In this document: one piece after another, positions 8,712 to 16,355 of the stretch
How positions within the stretch are numbered: the first letter of the stretch is position 1
How the letters are laid out: every line of letters starts with the position of its first letter
Source of the DNA: Sulfitobacter sp. THAF37
GTDB lineage: Bacteria > Pseudomonadota > Alphaproteobacteria > Rhodobacterales > Rhodobacteraceae
DNA length: 64,000 nucleotides
Reading direction: 5' to 3'
Assembly (NCBI RefSeq): GCF_009363555.1
Contig: NZ_CP045372.1
Location: 2,615,501 to 2,679,500, forward strand
The notes under the pieces: model-generated
The model's input: the letters and a program-made list of their open reading frames with translations, nothing else
Told to the model about the DNA's origin: nothing
Database searches by the model: none
Position numbers and translations under genes: made by a program

Positions 8712-9800
8712 TCAGTCCGACTTGAAGTGCTTGCTCAGCTTCAGGCCCTGGCCCTGGTAGTTCGACGCGATACCGGCACCGTAAAGCTGCGTCGGCACCT
8801 CGGCCATACGCTCGTACAGCAGACGGCCCACCACCTGCCCATGTTCAAGCACGAAGGGCGCCTCGTGGCAGCGCACTTCGAGCACCCCGCGCGAGTCCGA
8901 TCCGCCAGCGGCGTCATGCCCGAAGCCGGGGTCGAAGAAACCTGCGTAATGCACCCGGAATTCACCCACCACCGCCAGAAAGGGGGCCATCTCGGCCGCG
9001 TAGTCGGGCGGGATCGTGACCGCCTCGCGGCTCACCAGGATGTAGAATGCACCGGGGTCGAGAATGATGTGGCCCTGCGTGCTGTGCACTTCCTCCCAGA
9101 AATCGGCGGGGTCGTAATGGCCGATGCGGTCCAGGTCGATGACCCCGGTGTGCGGCTTGGCCCGGTAGCCCACCAGCGTCGAGCCGGGCAGCTTCAGGTC
9201 CACGGAAAAGCCCAGCCCGTCGTCGATCACGGGCGTCCCGTCGACCAACGGGGTTTCTGCGTGCAGCGCGCGCAGCGCGGCGTCGTCCAGCACCGCATCG
9301 CCACGGCCAAAGCGGATCTGGTTCAGCCGCATCCCCGGCCGCACCAGGACCGAGAATGACCGGGGGCAGATTTCAGCGTAAAGCGGGCCGGTGTAGCCCG
9401 CCGGGATACGGTCGAATTCGGTGCCGCCGTCGGTGATGGTGCGGGTCAGCAGGTCCAGCCGCCCGGTGGAGCTTTTGGCATTGGCCGCCGCAGAGATGTC
9501 GGCGGGCAGGGACAACCCCTCCATCAGCGGCACGACATAGACGCAGCCCTTTTCCAGCACGGCACCGCCGGTCAGGTCGACCTCGTGCATCTGGAATTCC
9601 TCCAGCCGCTCGGCCACGCTTTTGCCGCGTCCCGCCAGAAAGGACGCGCGCACCCGGAACGCCCGATTGCCCAGCCGCAGGTCGAGGCTGGCGGGCTGGA
9701 TCTGTCCGGGGATCACGGGCAGGGGGGCGCTGATCTGGCCGGATGCGATCATCCGACTGATGTGCTGATTGGGAATCACGCCGTGCATTATTTCGGGCAT
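8712..9800 (-). CDS. dcd: 2'-deoxycytidine 5'-triphosphate deaminase (two-domain form)
   Basis: A 362-residue protein, about twice the length of Escherichia coli Dcd. Both halves belong to the dUTPase/Dcd fold: the N-terminal half has IQPASLDLRLGNRAFRV, and the middle has NAKSSTGRLDLLTRTITDGG with the SSTGR signature; the second half has another beta-rich domain with HSTQGHIILDPGAFYILVSRE. This long form is typical of alphaproteobacteria. It would supply dUMP precursors for thymidylate. The ATG at 9800 is chosen over 9818 because the conserved N-terminus MPEIMHGVIP begins there. It is downstream of tRNA-Pro on the same strand, separated by a terminator. Confidence 0.9.
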   Translation of the reverse strand: MPEIMHGVIPNQHISRMIASGQISAPLPVIPGQIQPASLDLRLGNRAFRVRASFLAGRGKSVAERLEEFQMHEVDLTGGAVLEKGCVYVVPLMEGLSLPADISAAANAKSSTGRLDLLTRTITDGGTEFDRIPAGYTGPLYAEICPRSFSVLVRPGMRLNQIRFGRGDAVLDDAALRALHAETPLVDGTPVIDDGLGFSVDLKLPGSTLVGYRAKPHTGVIDLDRIGHYDPADFWEEVHSTQGHIILDPGAFYILVSREAVTIPPDYAAEMAPFLAVVGEFRVHYAGFFDPGFGHDAAGGSDSRGVLEVRCHEAPFVLEHGQVVGRLLYERMAEVPTQLYGAGIASNYQGQGLKLSKHFKSD

Positions 9801-9816
9801 CGGACCTCGGCCTTTC

Positions 9817-9857
9817 AAAAACGAACGCCCGCGACCCCTTGCAGGTGCGGGCGTTCG
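9817..9857 (-). terminator. Intrinsic terminator of tRNA-Pro
   Basis: On the minus strand a perfect 11-bp stem (CGAACGCCCGC with its complement; + strand 9847-9857 and 9822-9832) is followed by five U residues (+ strand A 9817-9821). It lies eight bases after the tRNA 3' end and 17 bases before the dcd start. Confidence 0.8.
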
Positions 9858-9864
9858 GTTTGTT

Positions 9865-9941
9865 TGGTCGGGCTAGCAGGACTCGAACCTGCGACCTTCC
9901 GTCCCCCAGACGGACGCGCTACCAGGCTGCGCCATAGCCCG
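9865..9941 (-). tRNA. tRNA-Pro (anticodon GGG)
   Basis: A complete 77-nt cloverleaf read on the minus strand: acceptor CGGGCTA paired with TAGCCCG, D arm GCGC/GCGC, anticodon stem TCCGT/ACGGA with loop CTGGGGG giving anticodon GGG, T arm GCAGG/CCTGC with loop TTCGAGT, discriminator A and an encoded CCA. It follows merR on the same strand and has its own terminator. No integrase or duplicated 3' end is visible nearby. Confidence 0.97.
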
Positions 9942-10007
9942 AACTCAGGCGGTTCATACCTGATCTTGCCCGGCGTGCAAGAGGGAATTGCCACTGCGGA
10001 CACGCGA

Positions 10008-11456
10008 TCAGGTGTTCGAAGGGGGTGTGCCGCCGCTGCGCCTGCGCGCGGCCATCGAATCGCGCAGCGCCGTCAGCCGCGCGGTCAGCGGCGCGATCTT
10101 TTCCGCGCGGGCGCGGTTTAGCCTGCGGGTCCGGTAGGCGGCACTAAGCGCGGCAGGTATGACGTCAAACTGGTCTTCCGGGGTGAGTTGCAGATCGGGC
10201 AGGACGCGCGGCTTTGGCGCAGGGGCGGGGGCGGCGTCGCCCGGAACGGGCGCATTATCCCTGCCCGGAACGGGCGCATCATTCGCGTCCGGGGTGAGCG
10301 CATCATTCGCGTCCGCGATGGGCGCTTGATTCCCGTCCTGAACAGGCGCTTGATCCCCGTCCGGGACGGGCGCACTGTTACCGCCCGGAACGGGCGCTTG
10401 ATTCCCGTCTGGAACGGGCGCCTGATCCTCGCCCGGAACGGCCGCGGTGTCCTCATCCCGGACGGGCGCGGTGTCCTCATCCCGGACGGGCGCGGTGTCC
10501 TCATCCGTCGAAGGGGGGGCAAAAGCCTCGGCCTCGGTCTGTTGCACGGGCGTCTCAGACGCTTGCGCGGTCTGGTCCGGTTCCGCCGGGGGCGGATTGT
10601 CACTCGCTTCCGGTGCTGGCGCGGCGTCCAGAGGTTGGCGCAGGAACGCAGGCAGGTCGTCTTCGGGAACGGCGGCGGTGTCCGGCACATCGGCCAGTTC
10701 GGGCTCTGCCGGTTCGGGCTCGGGCGCGTGCCTTTGCGCCTCCACCGCCTGCACTTCGGCTTCTGCGGGCAGTTCCGGGGCGTCCTGCGGCGTCGGTGCG
10801 GTTTCCTCCGCGTCGACGGGGTCATCCTGCGTCGGCGCGGCTTCCTCCGTCTTGGCGTCAGCTGCTTGTGCTTCGGGTCGGGGTTCCGGCGCAGGCTGCG
10901 GTTCCGGCGTGGCGGGCGCCTCCGGGGGCGGGCTTGCCATCTCTTCCGCCGCGGGGGCATCGTCCGGCGCGGGCGGGGCATCCTGGGCGGCCGTCACCTC
11001 CGCTTCGACCGGTCTACCGGGTGTCTCCTGCGGCAATTCGATTTGTTCTTCAACAGGTTCCGGATCGTCCTTCACCCCTTTGCCCGCCGGGGTTTCAAAG
11101 CTGAGCACAACACCTTTTTCCGGCTCGACCGGGGCCTGTGGCGGCGCTGGCATATCCTCCACCTGCGACGCGGTCAGTTCGTCCAGCGGTTCCGACATGG
11201 CGGCGACGTGGCTCATCCCTTCCTCGCGGAGGATCTTCTGCACGCCTTTGATCGTCAGCCCGTCGTCATGCAGCAGCTTCTTGATCCCGCCCAGCAATTG
11301 CATGTCGCTGGGACGGTAATAGCGCCGCCCGCCCGCGCGCTTGATCGGCTTCACCTGGGTGAACTTGCTTTCCCAGAACCGCAGGACATGGGCCTGAATG
11401 CCCAGCCAGCCGGCGACTTCTGAAATGGTGCGGAAGGCGTCGGGCGATTTGGCCAT
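10008..11456 (-). CDS. MerR-family transcriptional regulator with long repetitive tail
   Basis: A 482-residue protein. Residues about 9-80 form a MerR-type winged helix ([23 protein letters not shown], then [19 protein letters not shown]). The rest is a disordered Pro/Ala/Glu-rich region that includes about eleven 8-residue repeats of the type AP-V-x-D/G-x-D/N-x. A final helix-rich segment ([29 protein letters not shown]) ends the protein. No cysteines or known effector domain are visible. It is the last gene of the DUF177-rpmF-plsX-fabH-ihfA group, where a MerR gene of this type is conserved in the group. The target is unknown. Confidence 0.88.
   Translation of the reverse strand: MAKSPDAFRTISEVAGWLGIQAHVLRFWESKFTQVKPIKRAGGRRYYRPSDMQLLGGIKKLLHDDGLTIKGVQKILREEGMSHVAAMSEPLDELTASQVEDMPAPPQAPVEPEKGVVLSFETPAGKGVKDDPEPVEEQIELPQETPGRPVEAEVTAAQDAPPAPDDAPAAEEMASPPPEAPATPEPQPAPEPRPEAQAADAKTEEAAPTQDDPVDAEETAPTPQDAPELPAEAEVQAVEAQRHAPEPEPAEPELADVPDTAAVPEDDLPAFLRQPLDAAPAPEASDNPPPAEPDQTAQASETPVQQTEAEAFAPPSTDEDTAPVRDEDTAPVRDEDTAAVPGEDQAPVPDGNQAPVPGGNSAPVPDGDQAPVQDGNQAPIADANDALTPDANDAPVPGRDNAPVPGDAAPAPAPKPRVLPDLQLTPEDQFDVIPAALSAAYRTRRLNRARAEKIAPLTARLTALRDSMAARRRSGGTPPSNT
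10243..10509 (-). repeat. 24-nt tandem repeats inside the merR-type gene (about 11 units)
   Basis: GGGCGC-centred units recur every 24 nt (for example at 10248, 10272, 10320, 10368, 10392, 10416, 10464 and 10488). Two neighbouring units around 10460-10500 are almost identical, which points to recent expansion. Each unit encodes eight residues, such as DEDTAPVR or DGNQAPVP, so length changes stay in frame. Confidence 0.85.
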
Positions 11457-11460
11457 GTGA

Positions 11461-11763
11461 TCAGGACTTGTTACCGTCTGCGACGCGGTCTTTCATCAGG
11501 TGGGAGGGCCGAAAGGTCAGCACCCGGCGCGGGTTGATCGGCACCTCTTCGCCGGTCTTGGGGTTGCGGCCCACGCGCGCGGTCTTGTCACGCACGGAAA
11601 AGGTGCCGAAAGACGAAATCTTGACCTGCTCACCGGCAACCAGCGCGTCCGACATATGTTCGATCACAGATTCGACAAGTTGCGCGCTTTCGTTGCGCGA
11701 CAGACCCACTTCGCGGAACACCGCTTCGCTGAGATCCATCCGCGTCAAAGTCTTGTTCGACAT
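11461..11763 (-). CDS. ihfA: Integration host factor, alpha subunit
   Basis: A 100-residue HU/IHF-family DNA-bending protein. The alpha-subunit features are clear: start [16 protein letters not shown], the beta-arm region with [24 protein letters not shown], and the [16 protein letters not shown] end. It pairs with IhfB to bend DNA at promoters and recombination sites. The ATG at 11763 is preferred over 11775 because the family begins MSNKTLTR. It lies 4 nt upstream of the merR gene and 110 nt downstream of fabH, as in many alphaproteobacteria. Confidence 0.96.
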   Translation of the reverse strand: MSNKTLTRMDLSEAVFREVGLSRNESAQLVESVIEHMSDALVAGEQVKISSFGTFSVRDKTARVGRNPKTGEEVPINPRRVLTFRPSHLMKDRVADGNKS

Positions 11764-11873
11764 CCTATCCCCCATTTATTTTTCGCAACTTTGGCTGCAG
11801 CCGAATGGGGAGTCAACATCAATGACCCGGCAGGCCTGGTTTCGGCGAAAATTTACGTCTAGAATTCAGGCGC

Positions 11874-12845
11874 TTACCAGCGCAGCACCACGGCGCCCCA
11901 TGCCAGGCCGCCGCCGATCGCCTCTGTCACCAGCAGATCGCCCCGTTTGATCTGCCCGCGTTCCCGGCCCACCGACAGCGCCAGCGGTATCGACGCCGCC
12001 GATGTGTTGCCGTGGTCCTGTACCGTGACAACGACCTGCGACATCGGCAGGTCGAGCTTGTTCGCGGTGCCCTGGATGATGCGGATATTCGCCTGATGCG
12101 GCACCACCCAGTCGATGTCCTGCGCGGTGACGCCCGCCCGCTCCATCGCCGTCGTCGCGGTTGCCGCCAGCTTGCCGACCGCATGGCGGAACACCTGGTT
12201 GCCCTGCATCCGCAGGTGCCCGATGGTGCCGGTGCTGGTGCCGCCATCGACGTACAGCAATTCGCGGTGGCGCCCGTCGGAGTTGAGATCGGTGGACAGG
12301 ATACCACGGTCCTGGGCGGTGCCCTGTCCCGTCTGCGCTTCGAGCAATACGGCCCCCGCGCCGTCGCCGAAGAGCACGCAGGTGCTGCGGTCGGTCCAGT
12401 CCATGATCCGGCTGAAGGTCTCGGACCCGATGACCAGCACCCGCTGCGCCTGGCCCGACACGATCAGCGCATTGGCATTGGCCAGGGCAAAGACAAAGCC
12501 CGCGCAGACCGCCTGCACGTCAAAGGCGAAGCCCTTGGTCATGCCCAGTTGCGCCTGAACCATGGTTGCCGCCGACGGAAACGTCAGGTCCGGGGTGGAG
12601 GTTGCGACGATGACCGCGTCCACGTCTTCGACGGGCACACCGGCATCCGCCAGCGCGTTCTGCGCCGCCGCGGTTGCCATTTGCGAGGTCGTCTCGCCCT
12701 CGGCGGCGAAGTGGCGGCGTTCGATTCCCGACCGCGAGCGAATCCATTCGTCGTTGGTGTCGAGCGTGGCCTCGAACTCGGCGTTCTCGACGACGCGCGA
12801 CGGCAGGTAGTGGCCGCAGCCGATGACAACTGCACGGGTGATCAT
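11874..12845 (-). CDS. fabH: 3-oxoacyl-[acyl-carrier-protein] synthase III
   Basis: KAS III of 323 residues, which condenses acetyl-CoA with malonyl-ACP to start fatty-acid synthesis. The catalytic Cys lies in the FDVQAVCAGFVFAL block (about 112), His in WVVPHQANIRII (about 246) and Asn in VQDHGNTSAASIPLAL (about 276). The end GGLAWGAVVLRW is typical. The ATG overlaps the plsX stop by 4 nt, indicating coupled translation. Confidence 0.97.
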   Translation of the reverse strand: MITRAVVIGCGHYLPSRVVENAEFEATLDTNDEWIRSRSGIERRHFAAEGETTSQMATAAAQNALADAGVPVEDVDAVIVATSTPDLTFPSAATMVQAQLGMTKGFAFDVQAVCAGFVFALANANALIVSGQAQRVLVIGSETFSRIMDWTDRSTCVLFGDGAGAVLLEAQTGQGTAQDRGILSTDLNSDGRHRELLYVDGGTSTGTIGHLRMQGNQVFRHAVGKLAATATTAMERAGVTAQDIDWVVPHQANIRIIQGTANKLDLPMSQVVVTVQDHGNTSAASIPLALSVGRERGQIKRGDLLVTEAIGGGLAWGAVVLRW

Positions 12846-13918
12846 GTGGGGGTCTCTTCCGTCGTCAGTGTGGCGGCCACCCGCGCGGCCAGTTTGTCGT
12901 TAAAGCGGCTTTCCGACAGCTGCGCGGCCAGCCGGATGGCGGCCGAAACACCGGTGGCGTCGGCCGAGCCATGCGATTTGACCACTGTGCCGTTGAGGCC
13001 CAGAAAAACCCCGCCGTTCACCCGGCGCGGGTCGATCCTGCGGCGCAGGCGCATCAGCGAGGTATAGGCCAGCAAGGAGGCCAGCCGCGACAGGGGCGAA
13101 TACTTGAACGCCTCGCGCAGGCCGTTTCCGATCATGCTGGCCGTGCCTTCGCCGGTCTTGATCGCGACGTTGCCGGTGAAACCGTCGGTCACGATCACGT
13201 CCGCCGCATCGCCGGAAATATCCCCACCTTCGACGAAACCCACGAATTCGAAGCCGGCACTCTCGCGCTGGTCCCGAATCAGGTCAAAGGCTTCTCTGAG
13301 CTCCGCGCGGCCCTTGTGTTCTTCGGTGCCGACATTCAGCAACCCGACGCGCGGGCGGGCGATGTCCATGCCGTTGCGGGCATAGGAGGTGCCCATCAGC
13401 GCGAACCTCAGGAGGTCGTCCGCATCGGCGCGCACGTCCGCGCCCACGTCCAGCATCACGTTGAACCCCTGCGGGTTGGACGAAGGGTAGAGCACCGCGA
13501 TGGCGGGCCGGTTCACGCCTGGCAGCTTCTTGAGCCGGATCATCGACAGGGCCATCAGCGCGCCGGTATTGCCGCAGGACACGGCCACCGCGGCCTCCCC
13601 CGTGCGCACGGCCTCGATCGCGGACCACATGGAGGTGTCCTTGCCGGTGCGGACCACCTGGCTCGGCTTGTCCTCCATCCGCACCACATCGGCTGCATGG
13701 CGGATGTCGCACCGGCCTTGCAGTTCACGCCGCTTGGCCACCAGCGGGGCCAGCTGCGCCTCGTCCCCGTGCAGCACGAAGGCGATGTCCGGATTGGCCT
13801 TTGCAGACAGCGAACACCCGGCAACAACGGCTGCCGGGCCCTCATCACCCCCCATCGCATCGACGGATATCAGGGTGTGTCTGGCCTTCGCTGCGGTATG
13901 ATCGGTCGAAGCCGTCAT
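12842..13918 (-). CDS. plsX: Phosphate acyltransferase
   Basis: A 358-residue acyl-ACP:phosphate acyltransferase making acyl-phosphate for phospholipid synthesis by PlsY. Visible hallmarks are ISVDAMGGDEGP near the start, VVSCGNTGALMALS-like block near 125-135 (here AVSCGNTGALMALSMI), and the C-terminal GTVVKSHGSADATGVSAAIRLA. It follows rpmF by 44 nt and overlaps fabH, so membrane lipid initiation genes are cotranscribed with a ribosomal protein. Confidence 0.96.
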   Translation of the reverse strand: MTASTDHTAAKARHTLISVDAMGGDEGPAAVVAGCSLSAKANPDIAFVLHGDEAQLAPLVAKRRELQGRCDIRHAADVVRMEDKPSQVVRTGKDTSMWSAIEAVRTGEAAVAVSCGNTGALMALSMIRLKKLPGVNRPAIAVLYPSSNPQGFNVMLDVGADVRADADDLLRFALMGTSYARNGMDIARPRVGLLNVGTEEHKGRAELREAFDLIRDQRESAGFEFVGFVEGGDISGDAADVIVTDGFTGNVAIKTGEGTASMIGNGLREAFKYSPLSRLASLLAYTSLMRLRRRIDPRRVNGGVFLGLNGTVVKSHGSADATGVSAAIRLAAQLSESRFNDKLAARVAATLTTEETPT

Positions 13919-13962
13919 GGGTGCGAATGCCTTCTTATGATCTGCGGATGGTGCGTTTTTGC

Positions 13963-14169
13963 TCAGGCCGCGTCGTCTTCCAGGTCGATCTCGTCTGTCA
14001 GCGCAACGACTTCCGCATCATCGTAGTGGCCGCAGGCGGCGCAGATGTGGTGCGGGCGCTTCAGCTCGCCGCAGTTGGAACATTCGTTCGGGTTCGCGGC
14101 GGAAAGCGAATCGTGCGCGCGGCGGTTGTTGCGGCGCGACTTGGAGACTTTATTCTGCTGGACAGCCAT
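13963..14169 (-). CDS. rpmF: 50S ribosomal protein L32
   Basis: A 68-residue ribosomal protein with the usual start [19 protein letters not shown] and a zinc-ribbon with four cysteines (CSNCGE and CAACGH). The ATG at 14169 fits the family; an in-frame ATG 12 codons upstream is not needed. The acidic tail ([10 protein letters not shown]) is common in alphaproteobacteria. It is placed between the DUF177 gene and plsX, the classic arrangement. Confidence 0.97.
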   Translation of the reverse strand: MAVQQNKVSKSRRNNRRAHDSLSAANPNECSNCGELKRPHHICAACGHYDDAEVVALTDEIDLEDDAA

Positions 14170-14402
14170 GTCTGGTGCCTTTGTCGGTTCGGGGCTCTGC
14201 ACCATATGGGCGCATTCAGCCGTGTTTCAATCGACCCCTCATCGGGCGTGACGCCGCTTTAGGCGAGAGGCCATGCATTGTCCAACCTTAATTGGGGTGA
14301 GGGCGGCAAAATACCCGGAAAACCTGACGATGCAAGCAGGTATTTCCGCCCCCGCCGTCCAGACATCACGGCACGGCGGGCACGGGCGCTTCGGGCGGTT
14401 TC

Positions 14403-14954
14403 TCAGGGGTCTTCGCGGTCCAGCTTCGCCTTGAGGCCGGCCAGCCCGGCAAAGGGTTTCGCGTCGTCGTCCGTCATGGGGGCCTGGCCCGGTTCGGTAT
14501 GCACCATCTGGCCCAGCTCGGCCCCCTCGGCGCGGGGGTAATCCGGGACCGACAGCGCCAGCGCCTCGACCATGACGGCGCCGGGGTCGATCCAGTTGCC
14601 CAGCGGCTCTGTGGTGTCGTCCTCGGGCATCTCGGCCTCCGGCTCTTCGGGTTCGACGTAATCGGCCAGATACCGGCGGACCACCTGGCAGTCGATCCGG
14701 GTGGTCACTGGTGCCAGCGTCACGACGCAGGGCTGGACCACTGTGGCGCCCAGCGTGCCGGTCAGTTCCCAATCGTCGCGCCCGAGCGGTGTGATTTTCC
14801 CCTCAAAGCTGAGCTTGCGCAGCGCGCTCAGCTCCAGTTCCTGTGCGATCAGCGCCAGCGCATCCTTGTCGGGCCGCAGGGCAAAGGCATTCTCGCTGCC
14901 CTGTGACAGCTCCGCGACGCGGAGGGCGGTTGCGCTGGGGGGCTTGGGAGACAT
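14403..14954 (-). CDS. DUF177 (YceD-like) protein
   Basis: A 183-residue protein of the DUF177/YceD family, linked by genetics in other bacteria to 23S rRNA accumulation and usually encoded just upstream of rpmF. Conserved features seen here are the QPCVVTLAPVTTRID segment near 90 and an acidic stretch before the C-terminal block with GNWIDPGAVMVEALALSVPDYP. The ATG at 14954 fits the start of the conserved domain; an in-frame ATG 34 codons upstream gives an implausible hydrophobic leader. A 233-nt spacer separates it from rpmF and holds an imperfect inverted repeat at about 14302-14352. Confidence 0.88.
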   Translation of the reverse strand: MSPKPPSATALRVAELSQGSENAFALRPDKDALALIAQELELSALRKLSFEGKITPLGRDDWELTGTLGATVVQPCVVTLAPVTTRIDCQVVRRYLADYVEPEEPEAEMPEDDTTEPLGNWIDPGAVMVEALALSVPDYPRAEGAELGQMVHTEPGQAPMTDDDAKPFAGLAGLKAKLDREDP

Positions 14955-15045
14955 GGCAGGCCTGCTTTTCGTTTCTTGAAACCAATGGGGTCCTTGGTGT
15001 ATGCGAAATAAAGCCAGACCAAACAAGGGCAAGAGGGCAGGACAG

Positions 15046-15501
15046 ATGCACACCACGACCAGAGCCAGCGCGATGGCACTCGCGCTTGCCGGGATGCTTG
15101 CACTGGGTGCCTGTACGCCCCAGTACCGAAATCACGGCTATGTCCCGCCCGAGGAGGACCTCCAGCAGATCCAGGTGGGCGCCGACACCAAGGAAACGGT
15201 CGCCGACAAGATCGGCGTGCCCGCGTCCTCCGGCGTGCTGACCAACTCAGGATACTATTACGTCCGCATGCGCACGCGGGCCATCGGCCCCTTCGCCAAG
15301 CAAGAGATCGACCGCCAGGTGGTCGCGATCAGCTTTACAGAGCAGGGCGTGGTCCAGAACGTCGAACGCTTCGGTCTGGAACAGGGACGTGTGGTGCAGC
15401 TGACCCAGCGGGTCACATCTTCGCCGGTCAGCGACAAGTCGTTCATCCGCCAGCTATTGGGCAACATCGGCCGGTTCAACCCGGCTGGACTGGCGGGCTG
15501 A
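15046..15501 (+). CDS. bamE: Outer membrane assembly lipoprotein, BamE/SmpA/OmlA family
   Basis: A 151-residue lipoprotein: signal peptide ALALAGMLALGAC with a lipobox whose Cys is about residue 23, then a BamE/SmpA fold (QIQVGADTKETVADKIGVPASSG...YYYVRMRTRAIG). The BamE subunit helps the BAM complex insert beta-barrels. The ATG at 15046 is preferred over 15001 because the signal peptide is then of normal length and GGGCAGGAC lies ahead. It is divergent from the DUF177 gene. LptD, a BAM client, is also encoded in this window at 50045. Confidence 0.88.
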   Translation: MHTTTRASAMALALAGMLALGACTPQYRNHGYVPPEEDLQQIQVGADTKETVADKIGVPASSGVLTNSGYYYVRMRTRAIGPFAKQEIDRQVVAISFTEQGVVQNVERFGLEQGRVVQLTQRVTSSPVSDKSFIRQLLGNIGRFNPAGLAG

Positions 15502-15564
15502 CATCATGCTGTCATATCTCTTTGGCAGGCCGTGACGGAACGGCAGTGCGGAGAGGACAGCCCG

Positions 15565-16290
15565 ATGGTGCATCTGCAAAAGGGACGCTACACCGCGCGC
15601 TTGGCTGAGGGGCCAGCGGACGTGAAGGCGGCACAGCGGCTGCGCGCCTTCTGCTTTGGTCTGAAGGTGTCGCTGGACATCGACAGCTACGACAGCACCT
15701 GCACCCATGTCCTGATCGAGGACACCGCCACCGGAACGCTGGTCTGCTGCTATCGTCTGCTGACCCTGTGCGGGGCCGATCTGCCGCGCTGCTATGCCGC
15801 GCAGTTCTACGAACTCAGCGCATTGGAAACCTACGAGGGGCTGATGATGGAGCTGGGGCGGTTCTGCATCCACCCCGACTGGCGCGACCCGGATATCCAG
15901 CGCATCGCCTGGGCGGCGATGACCGACCTGGTCGATGCACAGAATGTGCAGTTGCTCTTTGGCTGCTCTTCCTTCGCGGGGACCGAGACGGCGGCCTATC
16001 TGGACGCCTTCGCCATGCTGCGCGCGCGGCACCTGGCACCGCCGCGATGGCTGCCCCGGGTCAAGGCGCCCGATGTCTTTCGCTTCGCCGCGCGGTTGCG
16101 GCGCAAGCCCGACCTGAAAAAGGCGATGCGCCGGATGCCGCCTTTGCTGCGGACCTACCTGATGATGGGGGGCTGGGTCAGCGACCATGCGGTGGTGGAC
16201 CGGCAGATGAACACGTTGCACGTCTTTACCGGGCTTGAGATCGGGGCGATTCCAGCCGCCCGCAAGCGCCTCTTGCGGGCCTTGGTCTAG
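15565..16290 (+). CDS. OlsB-type N-acyltransferase (ornithine lipid synthesis) or related GNAT
   Basis: A 241-residue acyltransferase of the GNAT superfamily resembling OlsB, which makes lyso-ornithine lipid from ornithine and acyl-ACP. Seen are AAQRLRAFCFG near 25, the CYRLL strand near 67, MELGRFCIHPDWRD near 93-106, and the C-terminal helix-rich block RYLL-like LRTYLMMGGWVSDHAV. The ATG at 15565 follows GGAGAGGACA. No olsA-like O-acyltransferase is adjacent, so the lipid product is inferred from family likeness only. A short recurrent motif begins 2 nt after its stop codon. Confidence 0.78.
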   Translation: MVHLQKGRYTARLAEGPADVKAAQRLRAFCFGLKVSLDIDSYDSTCTHVLIEDTATGTLVCCYRLLTLCGADLPRCYAAQFYELSALETYEGLMMELGRFCIHPDWRDPDIQRIAWAAMTDLVDAQNVQLLFGCSSFAGTETAAYLDAFAMLRARHLAPPRWLPRVKAPDVFRFAARLRRKPDLKKAMRRMPPLLRTYLMMGGWVSDHAVVDRQMNTLHVFTGLEIGAIPAARKRLLRALV

Positions 16291-16291
16291 A

Positions 16292-16317
16292 GTATTTTCG
16301 GCATAAAGAAGCAGGGG
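16292..16317 (+). repeat. Recurrent intergenic motif, copy 1
   Basis: GTATTTTCGGCATAAAGAAG followed by CAGGGGC, directly after the OlsB-like stop codon. Related copies are at 42456, 47799 and 56522 (minus strand). The function is unknown. Confidence 0.55.
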
Positions 16318-16355
16318 CGATTGACCTTGGCACGGGGCAGGGATAGCAGCCGCAT

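Noticed and set aside
9865..9941. tRNA-Pro as an integration site
   Set aside because: No integrase, no duplicated tRNA 3' end and no change of base composition on either side.
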